Assembly (NCBI GenBank): GCA_963838205.1 | Contig: CAWIQF010000014.1 | Span: 248,001 to 312,000 of the forward strand | Source: CAIVVT01 sp963838205 | GTDB lineage: Bacteria; Acidobacteriota; Terriglobia; Bryobacterales; Bryobacteraceae | Direction of reading: 5' to 3' | Length of the DNA stretch: 64,000 nucleotides | Shown here: piece by piece, positions 50,623 through 58,601 of the stretch | How positions within the stretch are numbered: position 1 is the stretch's first letter | Layout: each line of letters starts with the position of its first letter | Notes under the pieces: generated by a model | What the model saw: the letters and a program-made list of their open reading frames with translations, nothing else | The model's database searches: none | Told to the model about the DNA's origin: nothing | Translations under genes and position numbers: made by a program

Positions 50623-51015
50623 TCAATTCTCCTTAAGCGGCCGGTAGGCAATGCAGTCGATCTCGATCTTCATGACCGGATCGACGAAGGCGACGGCCAC
50701 GGTGGTGCGCGTGGGCCGCTGCGAATCGAAGAACTCGCGGTAGACCTCGTTCATCGCTTGAAAGTCGTTGGCGTCCTTTAGAAACACCTGGACCTTGACG
50801 ACGTCGGCGAGCGCTGCGCCGGCGGCCTCGAGCAGCCGCTGGATGGAAGTCAGCGTCAAACGCGTCTCGTGCTGGATGTCGCCGTAGCTCATGCGGTCCG
50901 TGGCGGGATCGACCGGCCCCATGCCGGAGACGAAGACGAAATCGCCCGCGCGGATCACGGGCGTGTAGGGCCCGCGCGGCTTGGGCGCGCCCGGGGGGAA
51001 GATGCGTTCAATCAT
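50623..51015 (-). CDS. ridA: RidA-family 2-iminobutanoate/2-iminopropanoate deaminase
   Basis: 130 residues, canonical length. RAGDFVFVSGMGPVDP, LLEAAGAALADVVKVQVFLKDANDFQAMNEVYREFF and RPTRTTVAVAFVDPVMKIEIDCIA fit RidA, and the catalytic Arg is present in PTRTTV. It removes reactive enamine/imine intermediates made by PLP enzymes. It is 3 bp upstream of the Gfo/Idh gene, an association often seen in sugar loci of this kind. Confidence 0.88.
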   Translation of the reverse strand: MIERIFPPGAPKPRGPYTPVIRAGDFVFVSGMGPVDPATDRMSYGDIQHETRLTLTSIQRLLEAAGAALADVVKVQVFLKDANDFQAMNEVYREFFDSQRPTRTTVAVAFVDPVMKIEIDCIAYRPLKEN

Positions 51016-51100
51016 GGCTCAGTCCTTGCAGGCAGCGATGCGGAACGGCGCGGGCGCAGGGCAGTCAGGCCCGCCGCGCACTCCGCGCGTTTCACATATC

Positions 51101-52525
51101 CTACTCCGGCTTGCGGCGGCGCGCGGGCGCGCGGCGCGGCTTGTCGGTATTGCCGTCAGACGGGGCGCGCTTGCGCGGCGCGGCGCGCTTACGGGTCGTC
51201 TTGGGATGAGGCTCATCGACGACCGGGATCTCGCCGGTTGCCGTGGGCTGGCCGCGGACGATGGGCTGCTTGAGGTCGTGCTCGCTCAGGACCTCTTCCT
51301 CGTGAGCTTCCCTGGCGGGCAACGCCGGCGGATAGAACTCGGCGCCCAGAAAGACGCTGAGACCCCACTCCGGATGCGGTTCGACGCGCACGACGGTCTT
51401 ATCCTGGGCGAAGTTGAGAAACTCGGCGAATCCCTGGAAACCGTAGTTCTTGTGGTCGAAGCCGGGGTGCTCTTCCTTCATCCACATCTCGAGGTCGGAG
51501 GCTTTTTGTCCAGCCTCCTCGAACTCCAGACGGTGGATTTCGAGCACGTCGCGCAACTGCGGCAACGCTTCTTCGGGCCTCGGCGCCGGCTTGTCCTTGA
51601 AGCCTCCGCCGCGGCGCTCGATGTAGTAGCGGCCGCCGGTGCCTTTGACGTTGACCAGGTCGGCGCGCTTCAGCTTATCGATGAACTCGGAGAAGCTGCG
51701 GGCGCCGTAGGCGCTCTCGTTGAAGGCGGAGTCGAGCTGCAGCATGGTGGACTTCAGAAGCCCGAGCTGCGGTTGCACGTTGCGCCGTTCGAGCACCTGC
51801 AGAGCGCGCTCCACCAGGGCCATCGAGAGCTGGAGATCCAGCGGGGCGGGCCGCGCCTGGACGTTCTGGTCGCGCTGCTGGGCTTCCTGCTGACGCCGTT
51901 CTTCGCGGTCGCGGCGGCGCTCGTCGCGGTCGCGGCGGCGGCTGTGTTCGCGCTCGCTGCGATCGTGGCCGTCGTGCCCGTCGTGGGGCCGCTCGGGCTC
52001 CTGGCCGCCGGCCAGGGGAACGGGCGCAGGCGCGGGGGCGGCGTGGGCCGGCTCGAGGTTGAGCAGGGATTCGAAGCTGATGAACTCGTGACAGTTCTGC
52101 TGCAGGATGGTCGACGTGAAGGCCTTGCCTCCGACGACGAAGACGGTTTTGCCGTATTCCTTCAGCTTGTTGACCAGCGGAATGAAGTCGCTGTCGCCGC
52201 TGATAATGGCGAAAGCGTTCACGTGGTCGTGGGTGAAGGCCATCTCGAGCGCATCCAACGCCAGGTTGATGTCCGCGCCGTTCTTATCGCCGCGCGGCGA
52301 CGGGATCCGCTGGACCATTTGAACGGCATTTTCGGCCATCTGGCGCGTTGCGCCCTCCTGACGGCTCCAGTTCGCGTAGGCGAACTTGGCGATCAGGTCT
52401 CCGCGCTCCTTGAGCGCTTCCAATACGAGCGACACGTCGAATTCGCGCCGCAATGTCGATTTGACGCCGATTTCAATGTTGTCGTAGTCGACAAACACGG
52501 CGATATTCAGTCGTTCTTGCATCAT
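51101..52525 (-). CDS. NYN-domain ribonuclease-like protein with two LOTUS/OST-HTH domains
   Basis: 474 residues from the ATG at 52525. Residues about 5-150 are a NYN (PIN-like) nuclease domain with the acidic residues in FVDYDNIEIG, GADINLALDAL and IISGDSDFIPLVNKL. An Arg/Glu/His-rich low-complexity linker covers about residues 170-215. Two OST-HTH/LOTUS-like domains follow: about 225-300 (LLKSTMLQLDSAFNESAYGARSFSEFIDKL) and about 320-395 (DLEMWMKEEHPGFDHKNYGFQGFAEFLNF). The tail is Lys/Arg-rich. The arrangement recalls eukaryotic MARF1/limkain b1 and suggests RNA binding plus cleavage. Partners and targets are unknown. Confidence 0.88.
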   Translation of the reverse strand: MMQERLNIAVFVDYDNIEIGVKSTLRREFDVSLVLEALKERGDLIAKFAYANWSRQEGATRQMAENAVQMVQRIPSPRGDKNGADINLALDALEMAFTHDHVNAFAIISGDSDFIPLVNKLKEYGKTVFVVGGKAFTSTILQQNCHEFISFESLLNLEPAHAAPAPAPVPLAGGQEPERPHDGHDGHDRSEREHSRRRDRDERRRDREERRQQEAQQRDQNVQARPAPLDLQLSMALVERALQVLERRNVQPQLGLLKSTMLQLDSAFNESAYGARSFSEFIDKLKRADLVNVKGTGGRYYIERRGGGFKDKPAPRPEEALPQLRDVLEIHRLEFEEAGQKASDLEMWMKEEHPGFDHKNYGFQGFAEFLNFAQDKTVVRVEPHPEWGLSVFLGAEFYPPALPAREAHEEEVLSEHDLKQPIVRGQPTATGEIPVVDEPHPKTTRKRAAPRKRAPSDGNTDKPRRAPARRRKPE

Positions 52526-52593
52526 GTAGCCCAATTGAGGCCATCTCAAGTATAAACCCGCTGCGACCGGAGCTTTACAATCAAGGAAGACGA

Positions 52594-53220
52594 ATGACGG
52601 AAAAGCCTTACAAGGAGCCGGCCCTGGCGCTGAACCGGATTTACACGCGAACGGGCGACGCGGGGGAGACGGCGCTGGCCAGCGGCGAGCGCGTGCCCAA
52701 GGACGCGCGGCGCATCGAATGCTACGGCACGGTGGACGAGCTGAACGCGTGGATCGGCTTGGCGCGCGAGACGGCCACGGAACTGGCGGCGCAGGCGCCC
52801 GAACTGGCGGAGATGAGCGCGAGCCTGCTGCGGATCCAGCATGAGCTGTTCAATCTCGGCTCGGTGCTTGCCACGCTGCCGGACAAGCTGGGGCCGCGAC
52901 AACCGCGCATCGCCGAAGCCGAAGTGGCGGCGCTCGAAGCGGAGATCGACCGCGCGACGGCGCAGCTCGCGCCGCTGCGGAGCTTCGTGCTGCCGGGCGG
53001 CTCGCGGCTCAACGCCGAGTTGCACGTCTGCCGCACGGTCTGCCGCCGCGCCGAGCGCACGGCCGTCACGCTGGCGCGCGAGGGCGGGGTGGACGAGCTG
53101 TGCGTGCGCTATCTGAACCGGCTCAGCGACGCGCTCTTCGTTTACAGCCGGCGCGCCAATCAACTGCTGGGCGTGCCGGAGACGCTGTGGGAGCCCAACC
53201 GCGCGTCGTCGGCGCGATAG
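52594..53220 (+). CDS. PduO-type ATP:cob(I)alamin adenosyltransferase
   Basis: 208 residues. The N-terminal nucleotide motif IYTRTGDAGETALASGERVPKDARRIECYGTVDELNA is diagnostic. SFVLPGGSRLNAELHVCRTVCRRAERTAVTLA and the C-terminal YLNRLSDALFVYSRRAN complete the active-site helices. It makes adenosylcobalamin from cob(I)alamin and ATP. No B12 synthesis or B12-dependent enzyme gene is adjacent. It is divergent from the NYN-LOTUS gene with 68 bp between starts and is followed by a dispersed repeat. Confidence 0.93.
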   Translation: MTEKPYKEPALALNRIYTRTGDAGETALASGERVPKDARRIECYGTVDELNAWIGLARETATELAAQAPELAEMSASLLRIQHELFNLGSVLATLPDKLGPRQPRIAEAEVAALEAEIDRATAQLAPLRSFVLPGGSRLNAELHVCRTVCRRAERTAVTLAREGGVDELCVRYLNRLSDALFVYSRRANQLLGVPETLWEPNRASSAR

Positions 53221-53246
53221 CCCCTTTCGCGACGGGGACAACCGGG

Positions 53247-53318
53247 CAATCCCCGATTCCAGGGGATGAAGGACAGTCCCTTGTCAGCCACTCCTCGTCG
53301 GCGCGATAGACGGCCGGC
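53247..53318 (+). repeat. Dispersed palindromic repeat, copy R1
   Basis: A 72-bp unit beginning CAATCCCCG and ending ACGGCCGGC, with an inner hairpin TCCCC-x7-GGGGA and a GACAG-TCCC-TTGTC block. It is preceded by CGGGGACAA at 53233. It differs from R2 at about four positions. Confidence 0.75.
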
Positions 53319-53437
53319 TAGAATGGCAATGACGAAGACGAACCGCCAAAATGTCCCCGGTTTTCAGCTGACTCCCGTGTCTCACTCAAGGGGTGCAGTC
53401 CAAGCCGTCCCTTATACCTCCGTCTGCAGCAAGTGCT

Positions 53438-53998
53438 CTATTTTTCCGGGGCCTTGGCCGGAGTCGGCCGGAGGCTGATGATGATTGGGTACTCAAGAAT
53501 TAGCCGCGCGCCTTTTTCGCCGGTTCTCCGGATCTCGATCCGGTCGGCGTGGCTGAGGTCGAAGTACCCCTCGGGGGCTCTTTTCCTCTGCGCTAAATCC
53601 CAGAACCGGAACTTGCAGCGCATTTGCCCGTTGCGGACCGGTTCGCTGAGGGCGGCCCAAGTCCGGGCGGTGACTTGCTTTCCGACTTCGAGCACCGGGA
53701 CTTCGAAGCCGCCACCATGCCACTCCGGTGCCTCCGGCGAAGCCTGCCAAAACAAGTTGTCGGACGTGACAAACACCGGCTTGGCGCCGCTGAGCAGCGT
53801 GAACTCGACGTACGGATCGAAGTGACTGAGAAACTGCGGTTCGATGGCGGCCGGGTAGCGGACCAGGATCTTCGACGGCAGAGAGGGCAGTTCGATGGTC
53901 TCCTCGACGAAATCCGACGCGGCGCCCGCTAGCGGGGAAGGAGTTTGCGCCGCCACCAGAAGCGGCAAGGCCACCAGCGCGCCGATCAAGAATCGCAT
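53438..53998 (-). CDS. Secreted protein of unknown function
   Basis: 186 residues from the ATG at 53998, which begins with a signal peptide (MRFLIGALVALPLLVAAQ). The mature part is rich in beta-type segments (ILVRYPAAIEPQFLSHFDPYVEFTLLSG, MRCKFRFWDLAQ, RLILEYPIIISLRP) and has a single Cys. I recognise no domain. A GTG at 54022 is an alternative start. The gene sits alone between repeat copies R1 and R2 and is probably accessory. Confidence 0.7.
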   Translation of the reverse strand: MRFLIGALVALPLLVAAQTPSPLAGAASDFVEETIELPSLPSKILVRYPAAIEPQFLSHFDPYVEFTLLSGAKPVFVTSDNLFWQASPEAPEWHGGGFEVPVLEVGKQVTARTWAALSEPVRNGQMRCKFRFWDLAQRKRAPEGYFDLSHADRIEIRRTGEKGARLILEYPIIISLRPTPAKAPEK

Positions 53999-54097
53999 GT
54001 CCGCAACAGATCTCGTGGTCACCCCCTATGATGATCGGTCAACTGCGAGGCTACCACAGGTTCCCAGAATAGCGATGTGCGGAATCCGGGGCCAGCG

Positions 54098-54169
54098 CAA
54101 TCCCCGCTCCTAGGGGATGAAGGACAGTCCCTTGTCAGCCACTCCTCGTCGGCACGATAGACGGCCGGC
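54098..54169 (+). repeat. Dispersed palindromic repeat, copy R2
   Basis: Same 72-bp unit and orientation as R1, with about four differences. Preceded by CGGGGCCAG. It lies between the secreted-protein gene and the HigBA-like module. Confidence 0.75.
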
Positions 54170-54313
54170 ATCCAGGGAAAAGGCACAGCCTAACTCATCC
54201 CGCCCGTGATTTGGCGGGAATCGTCACAGTCAGCGGACCGTAGAGGCCAGCCAAGCTCGCCCTGCCGGGACAGCGGCAGCCGATCGCCGCCGCTCGTTCG
54301 CCTGCACGCGCTG

Positions 54314-54595
54314 TCAGGCGGCTTCCAGCACGCGCATTTCGATGCGTAAGCCCGCGGCCGTCGCCATGTTCACCAGCGCGTCGAGGGCAAACAAGTTGAT
54401 CTTGCCACGCATCAGGTCGGAGACGCGCGGCTGCGTCACGCCGAAAAGCTGGGCCGCTTGCGCCTGGCTCATCCCGGTACGGGTGATGTGATCCTTCAAG
54501 GCGATCATCAGGACCGAGCGCAGCTTCATGTTGGCGGCCTGCTCGGGCGTGTCTTCGATAGCGTCCCACACGCTGGTAAAACGTTGCTTGTTCAT
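54314..54595 (-). CDS. higA: HigA-like XRE-family antitoxin
   Basis: 93 residues. A helix-turn-helix is clear: MIALKDHITRTGMSQAQAAQLFGVTQPRVSDLMRGKINLFALDALVNMATAAGL. The N-terminal 25 residues are the likely toxin-binding part. The ATG overlaps the stop of the toxin gene by 4 bp, the toxin-first order of HigBA modules. It probably represses the pair through the palindrome at 54940-54955. Confidence 0.85.
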   Translation of the reverse strand: MNKQRFTSVWDAIEDTPEQAANMKLRSVLMIALKDHITRTGMSQAQAAQLFGVTQPRVSDLMRGKINLFALDALVNMATAAGLRIEMRVLEAA

Positions 54596-54930
54596 TGCCC
54601 TAGCTCCTTCAACAACTCGCGGTAACGCTTGGCGGCAAGCTCCACGTCCGCCTTGCTGGTTTTCTCGGTCTTCTTCTGGAAGCAGTGCAGCACGTAGATC
54701 GCGCCGGCGAATTTCGCCACGTAGAGGACGCGGAACGCGCCAGCCTCATCCCGAATTCGAATCTCCTTTACACCCCGGCCCACCGTGTTCATGGGCTTCC
54801 AGTCGTCCGGCTCCCGGCCGTTTTGCACCTGGTCCAACTGATGGCCGGCCTCACGCCTGGCCGTCAGCGGGAAGGCGCGCAAGTCTTCCAAGGAACTGCC
54901 CCGAAACTCGACAGGTTTGGAATCAGCCAC
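54592..54930 (-). CDS. higB: HigB/RelE-type toxin (phage Gp49-like)
   Basis: 112 residues from a GTG at 54930. A longer frame to 55023 would read through the operator and a repeat and is rejected. The sequence VEFRGSSLEDLRAFPLTARREAGHQLDQVQNG, then VKEIRIRDEAGAFRVLYVAKFAGAIYVLHCFQKKTEKTSKADVELAAKRYRELL is the Gp49/HigB pattern of mRNA-cleaving RelE-fold toxins. It is translated first and coupled to the antitoxin gene. Confidence 0.85.
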   Translation of the reverse strand: MADSKPVEFRGSSLEDLRAFPLTARREAGHQLDQVQNGREPDDWKPMNTVGRGVKEIRIRDEAGAFRVLYVAKFAGAIYVLHCFQKKTEKTSKADVELAAKRYRELLKELGQ

Positions 54931-54939
54931 ATCAACAGT

Positions 54940-54955
54940 ATACAAAGTTTTGTAT
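54940..54955. promoter_or_regulatory. Operator-like palindrome of the HigBA module
   Basis: ATACAAA-GT-TTTGTAT is a perfect 16-bp dyad ending 9 bp before the GTG of the toxin gene. This is the usual place for autoregulation by an XRE antitoxin. Confidence 0.7.
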
Positions 54956-54971
54956 GGCCGACAAGCAAATA

Positions 54972-55050
54972 CGGGGACAACTCCCCGACTCCAGGGGATG
55001 AATGGCCTTGCCCTATAAGCCACTTGTCGTCGGCACGATAGCCGGTCGTC
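54972..55050 (+). repeat. Dispersed palindromic repeat, copy R3
   Basis: A more divergent copy: CGGGGACAACTCCCCG, then CCAGGGGATGAA, and a conserved end GTCGTCGGCACGATAG. Same orientation as R1 and R2. It lies between the toxin operator and the gnd gene. Confidence 0.65.
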
Positions 55051-55217
55051 ATCCAGGTGGACGTCGCATCAGCGCGCACTCGCCGCACCGCGCCGCGCAA
55101 ACCGGCGTGCGGACGATTCTCGATAGAATAGAGACGCCGCCCCCGCACACGGCATGCGACAACGCGCAAGCGGCGCGGGCCGCGCGTGCGGAGAAGGCGA
55201 AAAGAGTAGGAGTATCT

Positions 55218-56676
55218 ATGCCTCAGGAATTGTGCGACATCGGCCTGATCGGGCTGGCGGTGATGGGCCAGAACCTGGTCCTGAATATGAACGACCACGG
55301 CTTTCGCGTGGCGGTCTTCAACCGGACCGTTTCCAAGGTGGACGATTTCCTCAAAGATGAGGCCAAGGGCACCACGATTGCTGGCGCGCACTCGATCGAG
55401 GAGCTGACCGCGCTGCTGAAGCGGCCGCGCCGCGTGATGCTGATGGTCAAAGCCGGCGAGACGGTGGATCACATGATCGACGCAACTGGTCCCGCACCTG
55501 GAGACGGGCGACATCATCATCGACGGCGGCAACTCGCACTTCCCCGATACGACGCGCCGCACGGAAACGCTCGCCGAAAAGGGCATCCTGTTCATCGGCA
55601 CGGGCGTTTCGGGCGGCGAGGAGGGCGCGCGCCGCGGCCCGTCCATCATGCCCGGCGGCAACCCGCTGGCATGGCCGCTCGTGAAGCCGATCTTCCAGGC
55701 CATCGCCGCCAAGGTGAAGACGGCTCGCCGTGCTGCGAATGGGTGGGCGAGAACGGCGCCGGCCACTACGTGAAGATGGTCCACAACGGCATCGAGTACG
55801 GCGACATGCAGCTCATCTGCGAGGCCTATCAGATGCTGAAGGACGGGCTGGGGCTGACCGCAGCCGAATTGCACGACGTCTTCGCCGAGTGGAACACGGG
55901 CGAACTCGACAGCTACCTGATCGAGATCACGCGCGACATCTTCGGCAAGCTGGACGAGGACGGCACGCCGCTCGTCGATAAGATCCTCGACACGGCCGGC
56001 CAGAAGGGCACCGGCAAATGGACCGGCATCAGCGCGCTCGACCTCGGCATGCCGGTGACGCTGATCGGCGAGGCGGTGTTCGCGCGCTGCCTGTCGGCGA
56101 TGAAGGAAGAACGCGTGCACGCGGCGCAGGTGCTGAGCGGCCCGAGCCGATGCCCCATCGAAGACCGCAAGGGCTTCATCGAGGATGTGCGCCGCGCGCT
56201 GTACTGCTCCAAGATGATCTCCTACGCGCAGGGCTACATGCTGCTGCGCGAGGCCGCGAAAGAGTACAAGTGGAACCTCAACTTCGGCGGCATCGCGCTG
56301 ATGTGGCGCGGAGGCTGCATCATCCGCAGCCGCTTCCTGGGCAAGATCAAGGAAGCGTTCGACAAGAACCCGCAGCTCGAGAACCTGCTGCTCGACGAGT
56401 TCTTCAGCGACGACGTTGCTCCAGCACCAGCCGGCCTGGCGCAGGGCCATCGTGCAGGCGATCGAGTTCGGCGTGCCGACGCCCGCGTTCTCGACGGCGC
56501 TGGCGTTTTTCGACGGCTACCGCTGCGCGCGGCTGCCGGCCAACCTGCTGCAGGCGCAGCGCGACTTCTTCGGCGCGCACACGTATGAGCGCGTGGACCA
56601 GCCGCGCGGCCAGTTCTTCCACACCAACTGGACCGGGCGCGGCGGTCGCGTGGCGTCGGGCACGTACAAGGCGTAG
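55218..56676 (+). pseudogene. gnd: 6-phosphogluconate dehydrogenase with three frameshifts
   Basis: Corrected, the product is about 485 residues and matches decarboxylating 6-phosphogluconate dehydrogenase throughout: GLAVMGQNLVLNMNDHGF, GDIIIDGGNSHFPDT, GTGVSGGEEGARRGPSIMPGG, GAGHYVKMVHNGIEYGDMQ (catalytic Lys), GTGKWTGISAL and the C-terminal HTNWTGRGG. The frame is broken by an extra G at 55482, a lost G near 55722 and an extra T at 56416-56417. No stop codon or loss of a catalytic residue is seen apart from these. The enzyme would give ribulose-5-phosphate and NAD(P)H. It is followed by kdgK, which shows the same kind of damage. Confidence 0.85.
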
Positions 56677-56723
56677 CGGGTGCGGGCGATGCGCGCAGGC
56701 TGGTTGAATCGCAGGGAGAAGGC

Positions 56724-57813
56724 ATGCAATACGGTCTGAATATCAAGCCCAGCGGCGCGCTGGATCTGGTGACGTCTGGGCGCGCTGGTGCACCGCCTGG
56801 ACCCGGGCATGATCCCGTTCCGCAAAGCGCACGAGTGCCAGATCCACGTCAGCGGCGGCGAGTTCAACGTCGCCGCCAACCTGGCCGACTGCTTCGGCCT
56901 GGCGACCGGCGTGGCGACCGCGATGGTCGATTATCCGATCGGCGACCTGATTGCGGAGCGCGTGCGGGCCATGGGCGTGAAGCCGTTCTACAAGCGCTTC
57001 CGAGCACAACGGCGTGACCGGGCCCAATATGGCCACGGTGTACTAGCGACCGCGGGCAGGGCGTGCGCGCGCCGGTGGTGTTCTACAACCGCTCGAACGA
57101 GGCCGGCGGCGCTGCTCAAGCCCGGCGATTTCGACTGGAACGCGATTTTCGGCGCAGGCGTGCGCTGGTTCCACTAGCGGCGGTATCTTCGCGGCGCTGT
57201 CGGCGACCACCGGCGAACTGATCATCGAAGGCATGAAAGCGGCCAAGGCGGCCGGCGCGGTGACGTCGCTTCGATCTGAACTATCGCGCGAAGCTGTGGA
57301 ACATCTCGGGCGGCCACGAGAAGGCGCTGGCGGTGATCGCGCGCATCGTGGAGAACGTGGACGTGCTGGTGGGCAACGAAGAGGATCTGCAGAAGGGGCT
57401 GGGCATCCCCGGACCCGAAGTGGCGGCGAAATCGAAGCTCGATCCCGAGCGCGTTTTTCGGCATGATCGACAACGTGGTCGCGAAGCATCCGCACGTCAA
57501 AGTGGTCGCGACCACGCTGCGCGAAGTGCACTCGACCAACCGCCATAGCTGGGGCGCGGTGGCCTGGATCGACGGCCAGACCTACGTTGCGCCGACGGCC
57601 GAACTGGACGTGCTCGATCGCGTCGGCGGCGGCGACGGCTTCGCCTCGGGCTTCTTCTACGGACTGCTGACGGGCGAAGCGCCGGAGCAAGCGGTCAAGC
57701 TCGGCTGGGCGCACGGCGCGCTGCTGACCACGTTCCCCGGCGACACCACGATGGCGACGCTGGAACAGGTACGCGCGTTCGCCAAGGGCGGCTCGGCGCG
57801 CATTCAGAGGTAA
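56724..57813 (+). pseudogene. kdgK: 2-keto-3-deoxygluconate kinase (PfkB family) with seven single-base insertions
   Basis: Removing seven single bases (T 56775, C 57001, T 57044, G 57105, T 57175, C 57269, G 57447) restores one frame of 360 residues. It begins MQYGLNIKPSGALDLVTLGAL and contains the ribokinase motifs VSGGEFNVAANLADCFGLATG, FHSGGIFAALS, FDLNYRAKLW, VLVGNEEDLQ and the catalytic end motif DRVGGGDGFASGFFYGLL. Codons around every insertion still encode conserved residues. The enzyme phosphorylates KDG, the product of uronate breakdown, and would complete the pathway begun by uxaE at 45.9 kb. As given, the gene cannot make the protein. Confidence 0.85.
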
Positions 57814-57876
57814 GCGGGCGAGGTGCAGCGCGGCACAGCCATCGAGACTGCGCGTGGCGCGGACAGCCGGTGGGAC

Positions 57877-58302
57877 CTATGCCACTTCGAGGCGAATCTG
57901 TTTGCCCACGGCCTCGAACCCGCGCTCGACCGCGTCCAGTCGTCCCTTGTGACGCAGATCCACGATCCGCATCAGGTTCGACTGCGGCACGCCGAGCCGC
58001 CGGGCGAGTTCGCTCTTCTTCAATGAAGACTCGCGCCACTCCTGGTACAGCCGCACTTTGAGGCTCTCGAGGAGCGGCAACGTCACCTGTTTCCTGAACC
58101 GGCCGCGGCGCGCCATCGGCTCTGGAATTGGCTCGTTGCGCTTCATCAGGTCGGACAGGACCGTGATCAGCAGGTCCCGCGCCATGTCCTGCGCGTCCTC
58201 CAGATCGTCTCCCTGGGTGACTCCATAGGGCAGGTCCGGAAAGGTGACCACGTATCCGCCGGATTCACGGTCGGATTGAAATCGCGCGTAGTAGGTCAAC
58301 AT
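57877..58302 (-). CDS. hicB: HicB-like antitoxin
   Basis: 141 residues. The N-terminal partial RNase H fold is typical of HicB (YYARFQSDRESGGYVVTFPDLPYGVTQGDDLEDAQDMARDLLITVL). A C-terminal helix-turn-helix follows (LKKSELARRLGVPQSNLMRIVDLRHKGRLDAVERGFEAVG) for DNA binding. It is 18 bp downstream of hicA on the same strand. It neutralises HicA and probably represses the operon at the palindrome at 58528-58543. Confidence 0.88.
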   Translation of the reverse strand: MLTYYARFQSDRESGGYVVTFPDLPYGVTQGDDLEDAQDMARDLLITVLSDLMKRNEPIPEPMARRGRFRKQVTLPLLESLKVRLYQEWRESSLKKSELARRLGVPQSNLMRIVDLRHKGRLDAVERGFEAVGKQIRLEVA

Positions 58303-58320
58303 GCCTTCCTCCCTGGCGGC

Positions 58321-58518
58321 TCAAAGCTCCTTCAACCATCTCTCGTGCAGCCCGAGTTGCTTCAGGATGCTGTGCAGTGTTCCAGTCTTGATCTCTTGCG
58401 ACGCGTGTCTGGGGATGGTAGAGCGTCGTCCGAGATACTCGACTATCGTATGCCGCCGGCCTTCTTCAAACCGGCATCCAAGCTCTTTCAAGCGGCGCCT
58501 GAGTTCACTGGCCGTCAC
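58321..58518 (-). CDS. hicA: HicA-family mRNA-interferase toxin
   Basis: 65 residues from a GTG at 58518. SELRRRLKELGCRFEEGRRHTIVEY carries the catalytic His in a GRRH context, and IPRHASQEIKTGTLHSILKQLGL is the standard HicA end. It is a double-stranded-RNA-binding-fold ribonuclease acting on mRNA. It is encoded before its antitoxin. Confidence 0.9.
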   Translation of the reverse strand: MTASELRRRLKELGCRFEEGRRHTIVEYLGRRSTIPRHASQEIKTGTLHSILKQLGLHERWLKEL

Positions 58519-58527
58519 AATTGAACT

Positions 58528-58543
58528 TTATCACATTTGATAA
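58528..58543. promoter_or_regulatory. Operator-like palindrome of the HicAB module
   Basis: TTATCA-CATT-TGATAA, a 16-bp dyad with perfect 6-bp arms, ends 9 bp before the hicA GTG. Placement and size parallel the HigBA operator. Confidence 0.65.
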
Positions 58544-58601
58544 ATGCGGAAAATCAGTCCGGTGGTGGCCCGGCGCGCGTTCACGACAATCGGCTGCGCG
58601 A

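Noticed and set aside
56724..57813. Programmed frameshifting in kdgK
   Set aside because: Seven separate sites without a shared slippery sequence make this implausible compared with sequence error or decay.
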